This document shows positions 7,597 to 15,222 of a DNA stretch of 15,418 nt, in pieces. The stretch comes from a bacterium (lineage in GTDB: Bacteria; Planctomycetota; J058; JAJDCP01): the NCBI GenBank assembly GCA_030428695.1, contig JAUIEM010000238.1, positions 1-15,418 of the forward strand, given 5' to 3'. A program made the position numbers and the translations under genes. The stretch's first letter is position 1. Every line of letters begins with the position of its first letter. The notes beneath the pieces are model-generated. The model had not been told where the DNA came from and searched no databases. It worked only from the letters and a program-made list of their open reading frames with translations.

Positions 7597-9135
7597 ATGA
7601 GCACGCCCGCCGAGAGCATCGCGATCCTCGACTTCGGCTCGCAGTACACCCAGCTGATCGCGCGCCGCATCCGCGAGCTCGGGGTGTTCTGCGAGATCTT
7701 CCCCTTCACGCGCAGCGAGGGGCTCGAGGCCTACGCCGGCATCGTGCTGTCCGGCGGACCGCAGAGCGTGTACGGCGAGCACGCCCCGCGCATCGACGCC
7801 GGCCTGTTCGCGCTCGGGCGGCCGGTGCTCGGCATCTGCTACGGCATGCAGCTGCTGGTGCACCTGCTCGGCGGCGAGGTCCAGGGCGGCTTCCCGGGAA
7901 CCTACGGGCGCAGCAGCATCGAGGTCTCGGCCTTCGACGGCGTCTTCGCCGGGCTCGGCGGCCAGGAGCGCGAGCCGGTCTGGATGAGCCACGGCGACCG
8001 CGTGGTCTCGCTGCCGGAGGGCTTCTCCCGCACCGCCGAGACCGAGCGCGGGGTGCTCGCGGCGATCGCCGATCCCGCGCGGCGGCTGTTCGGCCTGCAG
8101 TTCCACCCCGAGGTCGCGCACACGCCGCGCGGACGGAAGATCCTCGGCAACTTCGTGCACGGGGTGTGCGGGGTCGAGGGCGGCTGGACGATGGAGGGCT
8201 TCGTGACCGAGTCGGTCGCGCAGATCCGCGAGCAGGTCGGCGCGGAGCACGTCATCCTCGGCCTGAGCGGCGGCGTCGACTCGTCGGTGCTGGCGGCGCT
8301 GGTGCACCGGGCGATCGGCGACCAGCTCCACTGCATCCACGTCGACAACGGGCTGTTGCGCGAGAACGAGACCGAGGAGATCGAGGCGGCCTTCGAGAAG
8401 ACCCTCGGCGCGCTGACCGTGGTGCGCGCCGGCCCGCGCTTCCTCGGCAAGCTCGAAGGCGTCACCGATCCGGAGCGCAAGCGCAAGGCGATCGGCCACG
8501 AGTTCATCGCGGTCTTCGAAGAGCAGGCGCGGCGCTTCGAGAACGCCGCCTGGCTCGCCCAGGGCACGCTCTACCCCGACGTGATCGAGTCGGTCTCGGT
8601 CAAGGGGCCGTCGGCGGTGATCAAGTCCCACCACAACGTCGGCGGGCTGCCGGAGAAGATGGGCCTCAAGCTGCTCGAGCCCCTGCGCCACCTGTTCAAG
8701 GACGAGGTCCGCGCCCTCGGCGCCGAGCTCGGGCTGCCGCACGCCCTGTTGTGGCGCCATCCCTTCCCGGGCCCCGGCCTGGCGATCCGGGTCCTCGGCG
8801 CGGTCGAGGAGTCGCGGCTGAAGACCCTCCGCCACGCCGACCGCATCCTGCTCGAGGAACTGCGGGAGAACCATCTGTACGACGAGATCTGGCAGGCCTT
8901 CGCGGTGCTGCTGCCGGTGCGCACCGTCGGCGTGATGGGGGACGAGCGGACCTACCAGAACGCGCTCGCCCTGCGCTGCGTGACCTCAGTGGACGGCATG
9001 ACCGCCGACTGGGCACGCGTACCGGCCGAGGTGCTCGCCGTGATCTCCAGCCGGATCATCAACGAGGTACCCGGCGTCAACCGCGTCGTCTACGACATCA
9101 GCTCCAAGCCCCCGGGCACCATCGAGTGGGAATGA
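7597..9135 (+). CDS. guaA: GMP synthase (glutamine-hydrolysing)
   Basis: This 512-residue two-domain enzyme makes GMP from XMP, ATP and glutamine. The N-terminal class I glutaminase starts [17 protein letters not shown] and has nucleophile Cys81 in GICYGMQ and the His170/Glu172 pair in FHPEV. The ATP-pyrophosphatase domain has the P-loop LSGGVDSS at 223-230, then [11 protein letters not shown] and [12 protein letters not shown]. The dimerisation domain includes [14 protein letters not shown] and ends in the conserved [13 protein letters not shown]. The length is typical and no key residue is missing. The start has TGGAGAA 6 nt upstream. The 46-nt gap from purF is the longest within the operon. 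The last 150 nt are overlapped on the other strand by a small membrane-protein frame. Confidence 0.97.
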   Translation: MSTPAESIAILDFGSQYTQLIARRIRELGVFCEIFPFTRSEGLEAYAGIVLSGGPQSVYGEHAPRIDAGLFALGRPVLGICYGMQLLVHLLGGEVQGGFPGTYGRSSIEVSAFDGVFAGLGGQEREPVWMSHGDRVVSLPEGFSRTAETERGVLAAIADPARRLFGLQFHPEVAHTPRGRKILGNFVHGVCGVEGGWTMEGFVTESVAQIREQVGAEHVILGLSGGVDSSVLAALVHRAIGDQLHCIHVDNGLLRENETEEIEAAFEKTLGALTVVRAGPRFLGKLEGVTDPERKRKAIGHEFIAVFEEQARRFENAAWLAQGTLYPDVIESVSVKGPSAVIKSHHNVGGLPEKMGLKLLEPLRHLFKDEVRALGAELGLPHALLWRHPFPGPGLAIRVLGAVEESRLKTLRHADRILLEELRENHLYDEIWQAFAVLLPVRTVGVMGDERTYQNALALRCVTSVDGMTADWARVPAEVLAVISSRIINEVPGVNRVVYDISSKPPGTIEWE

Positions 9136-9366
9136 GGGCTCGCCGGCCGCGTGCAGCGGCTGGCGCTCCCGCTCGGCCCAGGCCTCGTCGAGATGCTGGC
9201 GCAGGACGGCCAGGCCGAGGGCGGCGATCACCAGGCCGCTGCCGAACAGCGCCAGGATCGCCTTGAATTCTCCGCGCAGGGTCGGGTGGAACAGGGCGCC
9301 GACGCCGAAGGCCAGGCAGCTCGCCGCGACGGCGAACAGCCGGTAGGCTCGGGGTTCGTAGGCCAT
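8986..9366 (-). CDS. Small two-helix membrane protein, 3' end antisense to guaA
   Basis: A 126-residue frame starts at ATG 9366 behind an excellent ribosome binding site (GAGGAGG, 8 nt upstream). It begins [10 protein letters not shown] and has two hydrophobic segments, about 9-27 ([17 protein letters not shown]) and 35-55 ([21 protein letters not shown]). A charged soluble stretch ([15 protein letters not shown]) follows. From residue 78 on, it is antisense to the conserved 3' end of guaA, so the sequence of that tail is dictated by GuaA and may carry little function. It is the last gene of the minus-strand operon, 118 nt after the lipoprotein gene. I recognise no family. It could be an accessory subunit of the transporter or a separate small gene; the N-terminal half is the better-supported part. 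Confidence 0.6.
   Translation of the reverse strand: MAYEPRAYRLFAVAASCLAFGVGALFHPTLRGEFKAILALFGSGLVIAALGLAVLRQHLDEAWAERERQPLHAAGEPSFPLDGARGLGADVVDDAVDAGYLVDDPAGDHGEHLGRYACPVGGHAVH
9141..9165 (+). terminator. Strong hairpin after guaA, likely end of the purine operon
   Basis: CGCCGGCCGC (9141-9150) pairs with GCGGCTGGCG (9156-9165) around the loop GTGCA. This gives ten base pairs with one G-U, starting 6 nt after the guaA stop. There is no T-run on either strand, so termination may be factor-assisted or the stem may stabilise the mRNA end. On the minus strand the same bases encode residues 68-75 of the small membrane protein, so the hairpin also sits inside the convergent gene. Confidence 0.5.
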
Positions 9367-9484
9367 GGTTGTGTCCTCCTCTCTACACCGGACTCGAGCA
9401 GCCCAGGGGCATCCTCGGAACAGGATTTTTCCTGCGTACGGGTGCGGATACGGAGGACGGGTGCGGAACCGGGCGTCGAGAGGA

Positions 9485-10021
9485 CTACGGCGCCACCCAC
9501 AGCCCCGAGGCGTCGACCACCAGCACGCCGTCGCCGACGGTGCTGACCTTGCCGACCACGGTCACGCGCTTGGTGGTGTCGATGCCGCCGAAGCCTTCGA
9601 GGCCGCGGGCGACCATCTTCCCGTCGGCATCGACCACCCGCACGCTCGCCATGTTGGCGTGGGCCTCGTCGAGGGCGCAGCAGTAGTCCCAGGGGGAGTC
9701 GCAGCACTCCTCTTCGCGGCACTTGTTGTAGACCGAGGGATCGACGACGGTCAGCACCGCGCGCTCCTCGACGATCGGCTTCATGCTCCCGCCGATCCAG
9801 CCGCTGAGGGTGACTTCGTCGCCGACCGCGGCGCCGCTGAGCAGGTCAGCGACCGGCGTGACCCCCTCGGGCTCGGCGTCGAGCAGCAGGGAGTCGGGAA
9901 GGCTGGCCGCTGGCGCGGTGTTGCCGGTGTTGCCGGTGTTGCCGGTGTTGCCGCTGGGCGCGCTGTCGCCACAACCGGCGAGCAGCAGGATCAACGCGGA
10001 CAAGGTGAAGATGCGGAGCAT
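9485..10021 (-). CDS. Cysteine-rich lipoprotein with PWDYCC motif
   Basis: This 178-residue lipoprotein has a signal peptide MLRIFTLSALILLLAGC, with lipobox LLAGC and lipidated Cys17. The next residue is Gly rather than Asp, so under the E. coli rule it would go to the outer membrane. A GNT tandem linker (24-35) leads to a small beta-rich domain: VGDEVTLSGWIGG, then RAVLTVVDP, a cysteine cluster (Cys101, 106, 107, 114, 115 in KCREEECCDSPWDYCC), and VTVVGKVSTVGDGVLVVDASGLWV. The strand pattern resembles an OB-like fold, and the cysteines could bind metal or form disulfides. I recall similar PWDYCC lipoproteins from planctomycete-type genomes but cannot verify this here. TAGGAGGA lies 7 nt before the ATG. 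The gene begins 15 nt after the second permease, so it belongs to the same operon. Confidence 0.85.
   Translation of the reverse strand: MLRIFTLSALILLLAGCGDSAPSGNTGNTGNTGNTAPAASLPDSLLLDAEPEGVTPVADLLSGAAVGDEVTLSGWIGGSMKPIVEERAVLTVVDPSVYNKCREEECCDSPWDYCCALDEAHANMASVRVVDADGKMVARGLEGFGGIDTTKRVTVVGKVSTVGDGVLVVDASGLWVAP
9917..9952 (-). repeat. Four perfect 9-bp tandem repeats in the lipoprotein gene
   Basis: The unit GGCAACACC (minus strand) occurs four times without error and encodes Gly-Asn-Thr four times (residues 24-35), just after the lipidated cysteine. Because the unit is a multiple of three, gain or loss of copies would change the linker length without a frameshift. Confidence 0.95.
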
Positions 10022-10036
10022 CAGAGAATCCTCCTA

Positions 10037-11203
10037 TCAGGGAGACTTGAGAGCTTCGGGAATCGGCATGCGCAGACAGCGCCAGCACGCGGGCAGGGCG
10101 CCGAGCAGGCCGAGGAACAGAGACGTGACAAAACCGATCAGCTGCACCCGGGCGTCGACCAGGAGCCCGAAGGTGCCGAGGGAGAAGCGGACGGCGAGGC
10201 CGTCGAGGAACAGCTGGGCGAGCAGCGAGCCGAGGATGCCGCCGGCGACGGCGAGCAGCATCGACTCGGTCGCGAGCGACACCACGATGGCCCGCCGCGG
10301 ATAGCCGAGGGTGCGCAGCATGCCGAGCTCGCGCACCCGCGAGGCGAAGGCGGCGACCATCGTGTTCAGGCCGCCGAGCACCCCGCCGAGGGCGATCAGC
10401 AGGGCCGTGATCCAGACGACGACCTCGATCGGCTCGAAGAAGCGGCGCAGGCCCTCGAAGTAGGAGGCCTCGGTCAGCGCGACCAGCTCGAGGTCGAGGC
10501 GGATCTTGGTCAGCACGTCGAGGTCGGCGAACTCGGCCTCGCCGAGGCGCAGGATCACGCAGGAGAGGGTGTCGCGCTGGGCGACGATCTGCAGGTCGAC
10601 CAGCGGCATCCAGACCTCGCCGCCGAGGATGCTGCGGGCCGCGTCGAAGCGCCCGACGATGCGCCAGGGGCGGCCGTCGAACCAGAGCTCCTGGCCGAGC
10701 TCGAGCCGCTCCTCGGGCACGCCGAGCTGCAACCCGGCGGACACCCCGACCATCAGCTCGTCCTCGCCGATGCGGGGGAAGCGCCCCTCGACCAGGCGCA
10801 GGTGATCGTGGACGCGGAACACCGCGGGGGTGACCCCGCGCAGGATCGCGTCGAGCTCTTCCGCGCCGTCCTTCGCCAGGCGGAGCACGGCCATCATGTG
10901 GATCTCCGGGGACACGCAGGGCTGCCCGAGCTCTTCCCGCACCCCCGGCAGGGAGGCGGTCAGGATGCCCGGCACGCGGGCGGAGATCTCGCTGCGCTCG
11001 GTGCTCTCCTCCGAGCCGGCGCCGAGCACGATCACCCGGTCGCTGTCCGGGTGGGCCTGGGAGGTCTTCTGCATGCCGGCGACGAAAGCGGCCGCGGCCA
11101 TCATCAGCAGCACGACCAGGCAGCTGCCGAGCAGGGACAACACGAGCCGTAGGGGCGAGCGCCCGAGGTTCCGTACGGCGTAGTCGGTCGGTAGCCAGCG
11201 CAT
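10037..11203 (-). CDS. ABC transporter permease, FtsX/MacB type (second permease)
   Basis: This 388-residue inner-membrane protein has the MacB/FtsX layout: TM1 at about 19-43, a periplasmic domain at about 45-255, and three helices at about 259-285, 305-330 and 352-372. The family signature RVRELGMLRTLGYPRRAIVV (289-308) follows the second helix and usually contacts the ATPase. The periplasmic part contains GVTPAVFRVHDHLRLVEGRFP and GDELMVG-like MacB core elements. The start MRWLPTDYAVRNLGRSPLR at 11203 lies 2 nt after the stop of the first permease. The frame is open upstream, but those residues are arginine-rich shadow sequence inside the other gene. No good ribosome binding site is visible, so translation is probably coupled. 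It is a distinct sequence from the first permease, which implies a heterodimer. Confidence 0.9.
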   Translation of the reverse strand: MRWLPTDYAVRNLGRSPLRLVLSLLGSCLVVLLMMAAAAFVAGMQKTSQAHPDSDRVIVLGAGSEESTERSEISARVPGILTASLPGVREELGQPCVSPEIHMMAVLRLAKDGAEELDAILRGVTPAVFRVHDHLRLVEGRFPRIGEDELMVGVSAGLQLGVPEERLELGQELWFDGRPWRIVGRFDAARSILGGEVWMPLVDLQIVAQRDTLSCVILRLGEAEFADLDVLTKIRLDLELVALTEASYFEGLRRFFEPIEVVVWITALLIALGGVLGGLNTMVAAFASRVRELGMLRTLGYPRRAIVVSLATESMLLAVAGGILGSLLAQLFLDGLAVRFSLGTFGLLVDARVQLIGFVTSLFLGLLGALPACWRCLRMPIPEALKSP

Positions 11204-11205
11204 CG

Positions 11206-12372
11206 CTACACCCGGAAGCTGGCGGCGATCTCCCGCCGGCTGGCCTGGAACGCGGGCACGACGCCCGCGAGCAGGCCGATGGCGAGAGCCGCGGCGAAGC
11301 CGACGACGAGTCCCCCGGGGTCGAGCTCGAAGACGATGCTCAGGCCCTCCTTCGACAGGCTGAAGTCGCTGAGCCCGAGCAGGGCGGCGACCCCGCTCAA
11401 GCCGACGAGCCCCCCGAGCGCCGCGAGCAGCAGCGCCTCGGCGACGACCAGGAAGCCGATCACCCCTGGGGTGAAGCCGAGGGTGGCGAGCACGGCGTGC
11501 TCCTTGATGCGGTCCTGGACGCCGAGCACGACCGCGTTGCCGACCAGGGCGAGCACGGCGAACAGGCAGCCGATGCCGAGCACGCGGGTGAAGCCGACCA
11601 GCTCGACGATCTCCGCCGCCGCCTTGGCGACGAAGGCCTTCTCGGGGCTGGTGCTGGTCGGCTCCTGGTCGCTGTGGAAGAGCGCGTCGATCTCCTTGGC
11701 GACCGGCTCGAGCAGCTCGGGGGCCTCGACCTCGACGGTGAACTGGGTGACGATGCCGCCGGCGGCGCTGTTGCCGCCGCTCACGCGGTCGACGGAGTTC
11801 TGCAGGTAGGCGAGGTCGACGTAGGCGACGTTCTGGTCCTGGGCCTCCTCGCTGGCGACCACCGCCGCCACCCACACGTCGACGCCCGCCGCCTCGAAGG
11901 TGTCGCCGGGCTTCAGGCCGCGGCGGGAGGCGAGGGACTCGCCGACCAGCGCCGCGTCGCTGCGGCGCTCCCAGTCGGCGAAGGAGCCGGACAGCACTCG
12001 CAGCCGGGAGACCTCGGCGAGGAAGTCCTCGCGCGGCACGCCGCGGAAGACGACGACGTCGAGGCTGGTCCGGCAGTTGTTGACGATCACCCGCATCGGC
12101 AGCACCGAGGCGACCCCGTCGAGGTTGCGGATGCGGCTGAGGTAGGATTGCGGCAGGCGGCTCGCGAAGGGGCAGAAGCGGTTCTCGCGGTAGACGATCA
12201 GGCGGGTGTCGGTCGCCGCCGTGCGGGTCGCCTTCTCGAGGCCGCGCTGCAGCGAGGCGACGGTGCCGAACAGGAACATCGCGACCGCGACGCCGCTGAC
12301 GGTCAGCAGCGTCCGGCCCGGGCGGCGCAGGATCTGGCGCAGGATGAAGGGCAGGAAACGCACCATGCTCAT
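11206..12372 (-). CDS. ABC transporter permease, FtsX/MacB type (first permease)
   Basis: This 388-residue inner-membrane protein has TM1 at about 21-41 and a periplasmic domain at about 45-258. The domain includes GVPREDFLAE, a GxSFADWERRSDAALVGESLA stretch and LKPGDTFEAAG, typical of the MacB periplasmic core. Helices follow at about 262-285, 303-335 and 353-375, and QDRIKEHAVLATLGFTPG (286-303) is the coupling-helix equivalent. The start is MSMVRFLPF at 12372, whose ATG overlaps the ATPase stop (ATGA). A second ATG at 12366 is possible but less well placed. The longer open frame to 13092 is antisense-like shadow over the ATPase gene. It would pair with the second permease above one ATPase dimer. 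The substrate cannot be read from the sequence. Confidence 0.9.
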   Translation of the reverse strand: MSMVRFLPFILRQILRRPGRTLLTVSGVAVAMFLFGTVASLQRGLEKATRTAATDTRLIVYRENRFCPFASRLPQSYLSRIRNLDGVASVLPMRVIVNNCRTSLDVVVFRGVPREDFLAEVSRLRVLSGSFADWERRSDAALVGESLASRRGLKPGDTFEAAGVDVWVAAVVASEEAQDQNVAYVDLAYLQNSVDRVSGGNSAAGGIVTQFTVEVEAPELLEPVAKEIDALFHSDQEPTSTSPEKAFVAKAAAEIVELVGFTRVLGIGCLFAVLALVGNAVVLGVQDRIKEHAVLATLGFTPGVIGFLVVAEALLLAALGGLVGLSGVAALLGLSDFSLSKEGLSIVFELDPGGLVVGFAAALAIGLLAGVVPAFQASRREIAASFRV

Positions 12373-13052
12373 GCCCCCGCCGTCTGTCGCAGGCGGCCCT
12401 TGTCGAGCACCAGCGTCGAGCCCGCGGATTCCGCGCAGCCGGGGTCGTGGGTCACCATCACGATCGTGCGCTGGAGCTCTTTGTTCAGGCGCACCATCAG
12501 CTCCATGATGGTCTTCGCGCTCTCCGCGTCGAGGTCGCCGGTCGGCTCGTCGGCGACCAGCAGGGGTGGGTCGGCGACGATGGCGCGGGCGATCGCGACC
12601 CGCTGCTCCTGGCCGCCGGACAGCTGGCGCGGGTAGTGGTTGGCGCGGTCGGCGATGCCGACCAGCTCGAGGGCCCGGGCGACCCGGGCGTGACGCTCCT
12701 TGCGGCGCAAGGGGTGCATCAGCAGCGGCAGCTCGACGTTCTCGTAGGCGGTCAGCACCGGCACCAGGTTGTACAGCTGGAAGATGTAGCCGACGGTCTC
12801 CCCGCGCCAACGGGCGAGGGCCGAGCGGCTCAGGGAGCCGATGTCGACGCCGCCGACCTTGAGGCTCCCCGAGCTCGGGCGGTCGATGCCGGCGATCAGG
12901 TTGAGCAGCGTGGTCTTGCCGCTGCCGCTCGGGCCCATCAGGGCGGTGAAGGTGCCTGCCTCGACATCGAGGTCGAGCCCATCGAGGGGGGTGATCGCGA
13001 GGTCGCCGCGATGGTAGGTTCGCGTCAGGGTGCGGCATTCGATGAAGGCCAT
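12369..13052 (-). CDS. ABC transporter ATPase, MacB/LolD type
   Basis: This 227-residue cytoplasmic ATPase powers the two adjacent permeases. The Walker A is GPSGSGKTT (40-48), the Q-loop is FQLYNLVPVLTAYENVELPL (Gln92), the signature is LSGGQ (144-148), Walker B is LLVADEP with Glu169, and the switch is His202 in THD. The Q-loop motif with ENVELPL is typical of the LolD/MacB/FtsE subfamily, which drives extraction or mechanotransmission rather than import. All catalytic residues are present. The start ATG (13052) shares one base with the adaptor stop (TGATG), behind a GGAGGG site. No specific member name is justified from this sequence. Confidence 0.95.
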   Translation of the reverse strand: MAFIECRTLTRTYHRGDLAITPLDGLDLDVEAGTFTALMGPSGSGKTTLLNLIAGIDRPSSGSLKVGGVDIGSLSRSALARWRGETVGYIFQLYNLVPVLTAYENVELPLLMHPLRRKERHARVARALELVGIADRANHYPRQLSGGQEQRVAIARAIVADPPLLVADEPTGDLDAESAKTIMELMVRLNKELQRTIVMVTHDPGCAESAGSTLVLDKGRLRQTAGA

Positions 13053-14614
13053 CAGAAGCGCCCTCCTCTGCCCGTGGGGACCGTGTTGTCACGGACCTCG
13101 CCGACGACGGCGACCGGTATGCCTTCCTCGAGCTGCAGCCTCCGCGCGTCGATCAGCTGTTCCCCGGGGAACAGGCCGTCGAGCACTTCCACCGCGCCGC
13201 CCTCGCGTTTCCTCCCGAGCCGCAGCGCGCGTCGGCGGGCGACCCCGGCGTCGGGGTCGAGCACCCAGGCGGACGGCCCCTCGACGAGCAGCTCCTCGCG
13301 CGCGAGCACCAGCATCCCGCTCGGCTCCTCCGCCGCATCGACTTCCCCGGGCCGGGCGAAGAACTTCACCCGGACGAGCATGTCCGGGGTGAGCAGGCCT
13401 CCCGCGCCGGTGACGGAGACCTGCGCCTCGACGGTGTTCTTGACCAGGTCGGCGAGCTGCACGATGCGCAGCACCCGGCCGGTGAAGACACGGTCGGGCA
13501 GGAGCTCGCAGATGATCTCCACCCGTTGGCCGAGGCCGAGCTGCGCGGCGTCCGCCAGGGGCACGTCGGTGCGCACCTGCAGGGTGTCGGGGTCGTAGAG
13601 GTGGACGATGTGCGCCGAGTGCGGATCGTCCATGTCGGCGAAGGCCTTGTCGCCGGGCATCTTCATGCGCCTGAGCACGATGCCGGCGGCCGGGCTCTGG
13701 ACCTCCATGCGCGACAGGCGCAGCTCGGCGTCGGCCAGCCGCGCCGCGGCCCCCGCGACCTTGGCGGACTCGAGCGAGACCAGGGCGCGGGCGACGTCCA
13801 GGGCGAGACGCTCCTCGAAGCGCAGCGCCTCGAGCTGCTCGGCGGCGTCGAGCTCGGCGTACAGCCGCTCGACCTCGGCCGCGAGCATCGGCTCCCGGGC
13901 GACGATGCCCGCCAGCCGCGCGCTCTCCGCCGAGACCCGGTAGCCCGCGGCCTCAACGGTGAAGGACGGCGACCACACGCCGGTTCGCTGGAGCTGTTGG
14001 AACTCGACGCGCAGCTCGGCGAGCCGGGCGCGGCTCTCGGCCTCCTCGCTCGGCAGGCGGGCGAGGGCGGCCTCGGCGTGGGCGAGCGAGGCGCGGCTGA
14101 CCGCGACGTTCCGCTCGACGGCGACCGGGTGCTCCCAGGCGAGCCGCGCGTTGGCGAGGCGGGCGCGGGCGAGGCCGAGCTCGGCGCGCTCACGGGCGAG
14201 GACGGCGGCGGCCTCGTCCCGCGCGATGCGGGCGTCGTCGGCGATCAGCCGGGCGACGACCTGGCCGGCCTGGACGCTGTCGCCGTCGAGCACCAGAATC
14301 TGTTCGACCACGCCGTTGGCGAGGGCGGGCACGGCGATCGGGTAGGGCGCCGCTTCGACCCAGCCGGGGGCCGAGGCGACGATCTCCTCGGCGCCGCGCG
14401 CGACGACGCCGAGCTCGGCGGCGGAACGGACCACCACCGGAGAGGTCTGGACCTGCACCCGCGGCCGCAGGTTGTGCCAGGCGGTGCGCAGGAAGAGGAG
14501 GGCGAAGGCGAGCACCAGGAAGGCCGGCAGGCCGACCCGGCTCCACCATCGCCGGGGTGGAGGGGCGACCGCGGTCGGTGCGACCGTGGTTGCCCGGGAC
14601 AGGGGTTCGAGCAT
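13052..14614 (-). CDS. HlyD-family periplasmic adaptor (membrane fusion protein)
   Basis: This 520-residue protein should bridge the inner-membrane ABC transporter to the outer membrane or outer-leaflet acceptors. It has a proline-rich cytoplasmic N-terminus (1-27) and one membrane anchor (about 28-45, VGLPAFLVLAFALLFL). The first half of a lipoyl-like domain follows (about 84-123, with ALANGVVEQILVLDGDSVQAG). A long alanine/arginine/glutamate-rich coiled-coil hairpin spans about 125-300. Next come the second lipoyl half (MEVQSPAAGIVLRRMKMPGDKAF, about 303-325, quoted in part) and beta-barrel and membrane-proximal domains (LQVRTDVPLADAAQLGLGQR onward). The ATG has CGGAGAA 6 nt upstream. No TolC-like outer-membrane channel is encoded in the window. 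The hairpin is long for a MacA homologue, which may indicate a particular partner. Confidence 0.92.
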   Translation of the reverse strand: MLEPLSRATTVAPTAVAPPPRRWWSRVGLPAFLVLAFALLFLRTAWHNLRPRVQVQTSPVVVRSAAELGVVARGAEEIVASAPGWVEAAPYPIAVPALANGVVEQILVLDGDSVQAGQVVARLIADDARIARDEAAAVLARERAELGLARARLANARLAWEHPVAVERNVAVSRASLAHAEAALARLPSEEAESRARLAELRVEFQQLQRTGVWSPSFTVEAAGYRVSAESARLAGIVAREPMLAAEVERLYAELDAAEQLEALRFEERLALDVARALVSLESAKVAGAAARLADAELRLSRMEVQSPAAGIVLRRMKMPGDKAFADMDDPHSAHIVHLYDPDTLQVRTDVPLADAAQLGLGQRVEIICELLPDRVFTGRVLRIVQLADLVKNTVEAQVSVTGAGGLLTPDMLVRVKFFARPGEVDAAEEPSGMLVLAREELLVEGPSAWVLDPDAGVARRRALRLGRKREGGAVEVLDGLFPGEQLIDARRLQLEEGIPVAVVGEVRDNTVPTGRGGRF

Positions 14615-14692
14615 CGGGGATTCTCCGCGTCTGTGAACGATGACAACCGGTCCGCGCCCCGATGGGCGCAGACTCCGGGCGACGATCAGCTC

Positions 14693-15046
14693 TCAGAGAC
14701 GCGGAGGGTGGAAGATCGCGGCGGGGGCGAGCTCTTGCAGGACGTCGCTCTCGACGCATGCGTTGCCGACTTCGGGGGCCGCCGCGCTGACGAGCGGGGC
14801 GCTGGGAAGGAGGACGAGCAGGCTGCCGGGCGCGTGGTGGAAACAGCAGGAACAGTCGCAGGAGGAGCCGTCACAGGGCGCGTCTTCCGGGACCTGCTCC
14901 GACGAGCAGCAGTCGTCGGCAGGCTGCGCGGCGCTCTCGGTCACGCAGCAGCTCGCGCACGCCTCGGCGGCCTCATCAGCGCTCGGGGCGGGCCCGGCTC
15001 CGATGAGCAACGCACAGGTGATGACGAGGCACAGGATCGCGCGCAA
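14693..15046 (-). CDS. Small secreted cysteine-rich protein, TTG start
   Basis: This 117-residue protein begins at TTG 15046, 7 nt after GGAGG; no ATG fits as well. A signal peptide (MRAILCLVITCALLIGAG, cleavage near 20-23) is followed by a cysteine-rich region: C30, C33, C34, C46, C47, C58, C63, C65, C67, C68 and His70-His71 (the end reads CDCSCCFHH). A hydrophobic stretch (SLLVLLPSAPLVSAAA) and the tail IFHPPRL complete it. The density of CC, CxC and HH is metal-ligand-like, but disulfides are also possible in the periplasm. It is the first gene of the envelope operon, 78 nt before the adaptor. I do not recognise the family. The PPR-type tail is reminiscent of small proteins next to metal-efflux operons, an impression I cannot check. 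Confidence 0.72.
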   Translation of the reverse strand: MRAILCLVITCALLIGAGPAPSADEAAEACASCCVTESAAQPADDCCSSEQVPEDAPCDGSSCDCSCCFHHAPGSLLVLLPSAPLVSAAAPEVGNACVESDVLQELAPAAIFHPPRL

Positions 15047-15053
15047 CAGAGTT

Positions 15054-15058
15054 CCTCC
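15054..15058 (-). promoter_or_regulatory. Ribosome binding site supporting the TTG start at 15046
   Basis: The minus strand reads GGAGG here, 7 nt before TTG 15046. This places the start exactly at a signal peptide. The frame is open further upstream to 15265, but that extension (arginine-rich, then GIGIAIGIGA) has no binding site and would bury the signal sequence. Confidence 0.7.
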
Positions 15059-15064
15059 ACCATC

Positions 15065-15093
15065 ACCATAGAAGGCACCCGGACGCCGTGCAA
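15065..15093 (-). promoter_or_regulatory. Candidate promoter of the envelope operon
   Basis: On the minus strand, TTGCAC (15093-15088) and TATGGT (15070-15065) are separated by exactly 17 nt. The -10 matches the consensus at 4 of 6 positions and the -35 at 3 of 6. Transcription would begin only about a dozen bases before the ribosome binding site, so the leader would be very short. The spacing is normal, not the 19-20 nt of MerR/CueR promoters. The bases just upstream (GTCACTCATCACTTGCAC, partly repeated TCAC/ATCAC) could hold an operator but are not a clear palindrome. Confidence 0.35.
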
Positions 15094-15222
15094 GTGATGA
15101 GTGACACGCACCCGCTCCCACGTCCTGGGATGCGGAAGCGCATCGGACCGCGGGCGGCTCACTTGCGGTCGCTCCGATTCCGATGGCGATCCCGATCCCC
15201 TCGGTGCTCGACCTACTGCGCT
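15094..15222. other. Intergenic stretch with no recognisable content
   Basis: Between the envelope-operon promoter and repeat copy B I see no credible gene, tRNA-like fold or strong hairpin. A plus-strand open frame from 15088 runs through here into the repeat. It is arginine-rich and has no binding site, so I treat it as spurious. Confidence 0.5.

Noticed and set aside
4329..7709. 1126-codon minus-strand open frame opposite purH and purF
   Set aside because: Same cause: stop codons are rare in antisense frames of high-GC genes. It crosses several gene boundaries and has no start signals.
9421..9434. CAGGA-TTTT-TCCTG mini-hairpin between the lipoprotein and small membrane-protein genes
   Set aside because: The stem is only 5 bp. 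It may have some effect on the 118-nt gap but is too weak to call a terminator.
9365..11152. 595-codon plus-strand open frame opposite the lipoprotein and second permease
   Set aside because: The minus-strand genes there have clear signal peptides, membrane segments and binding sites. The plus frame is low-complexity and unsupported.
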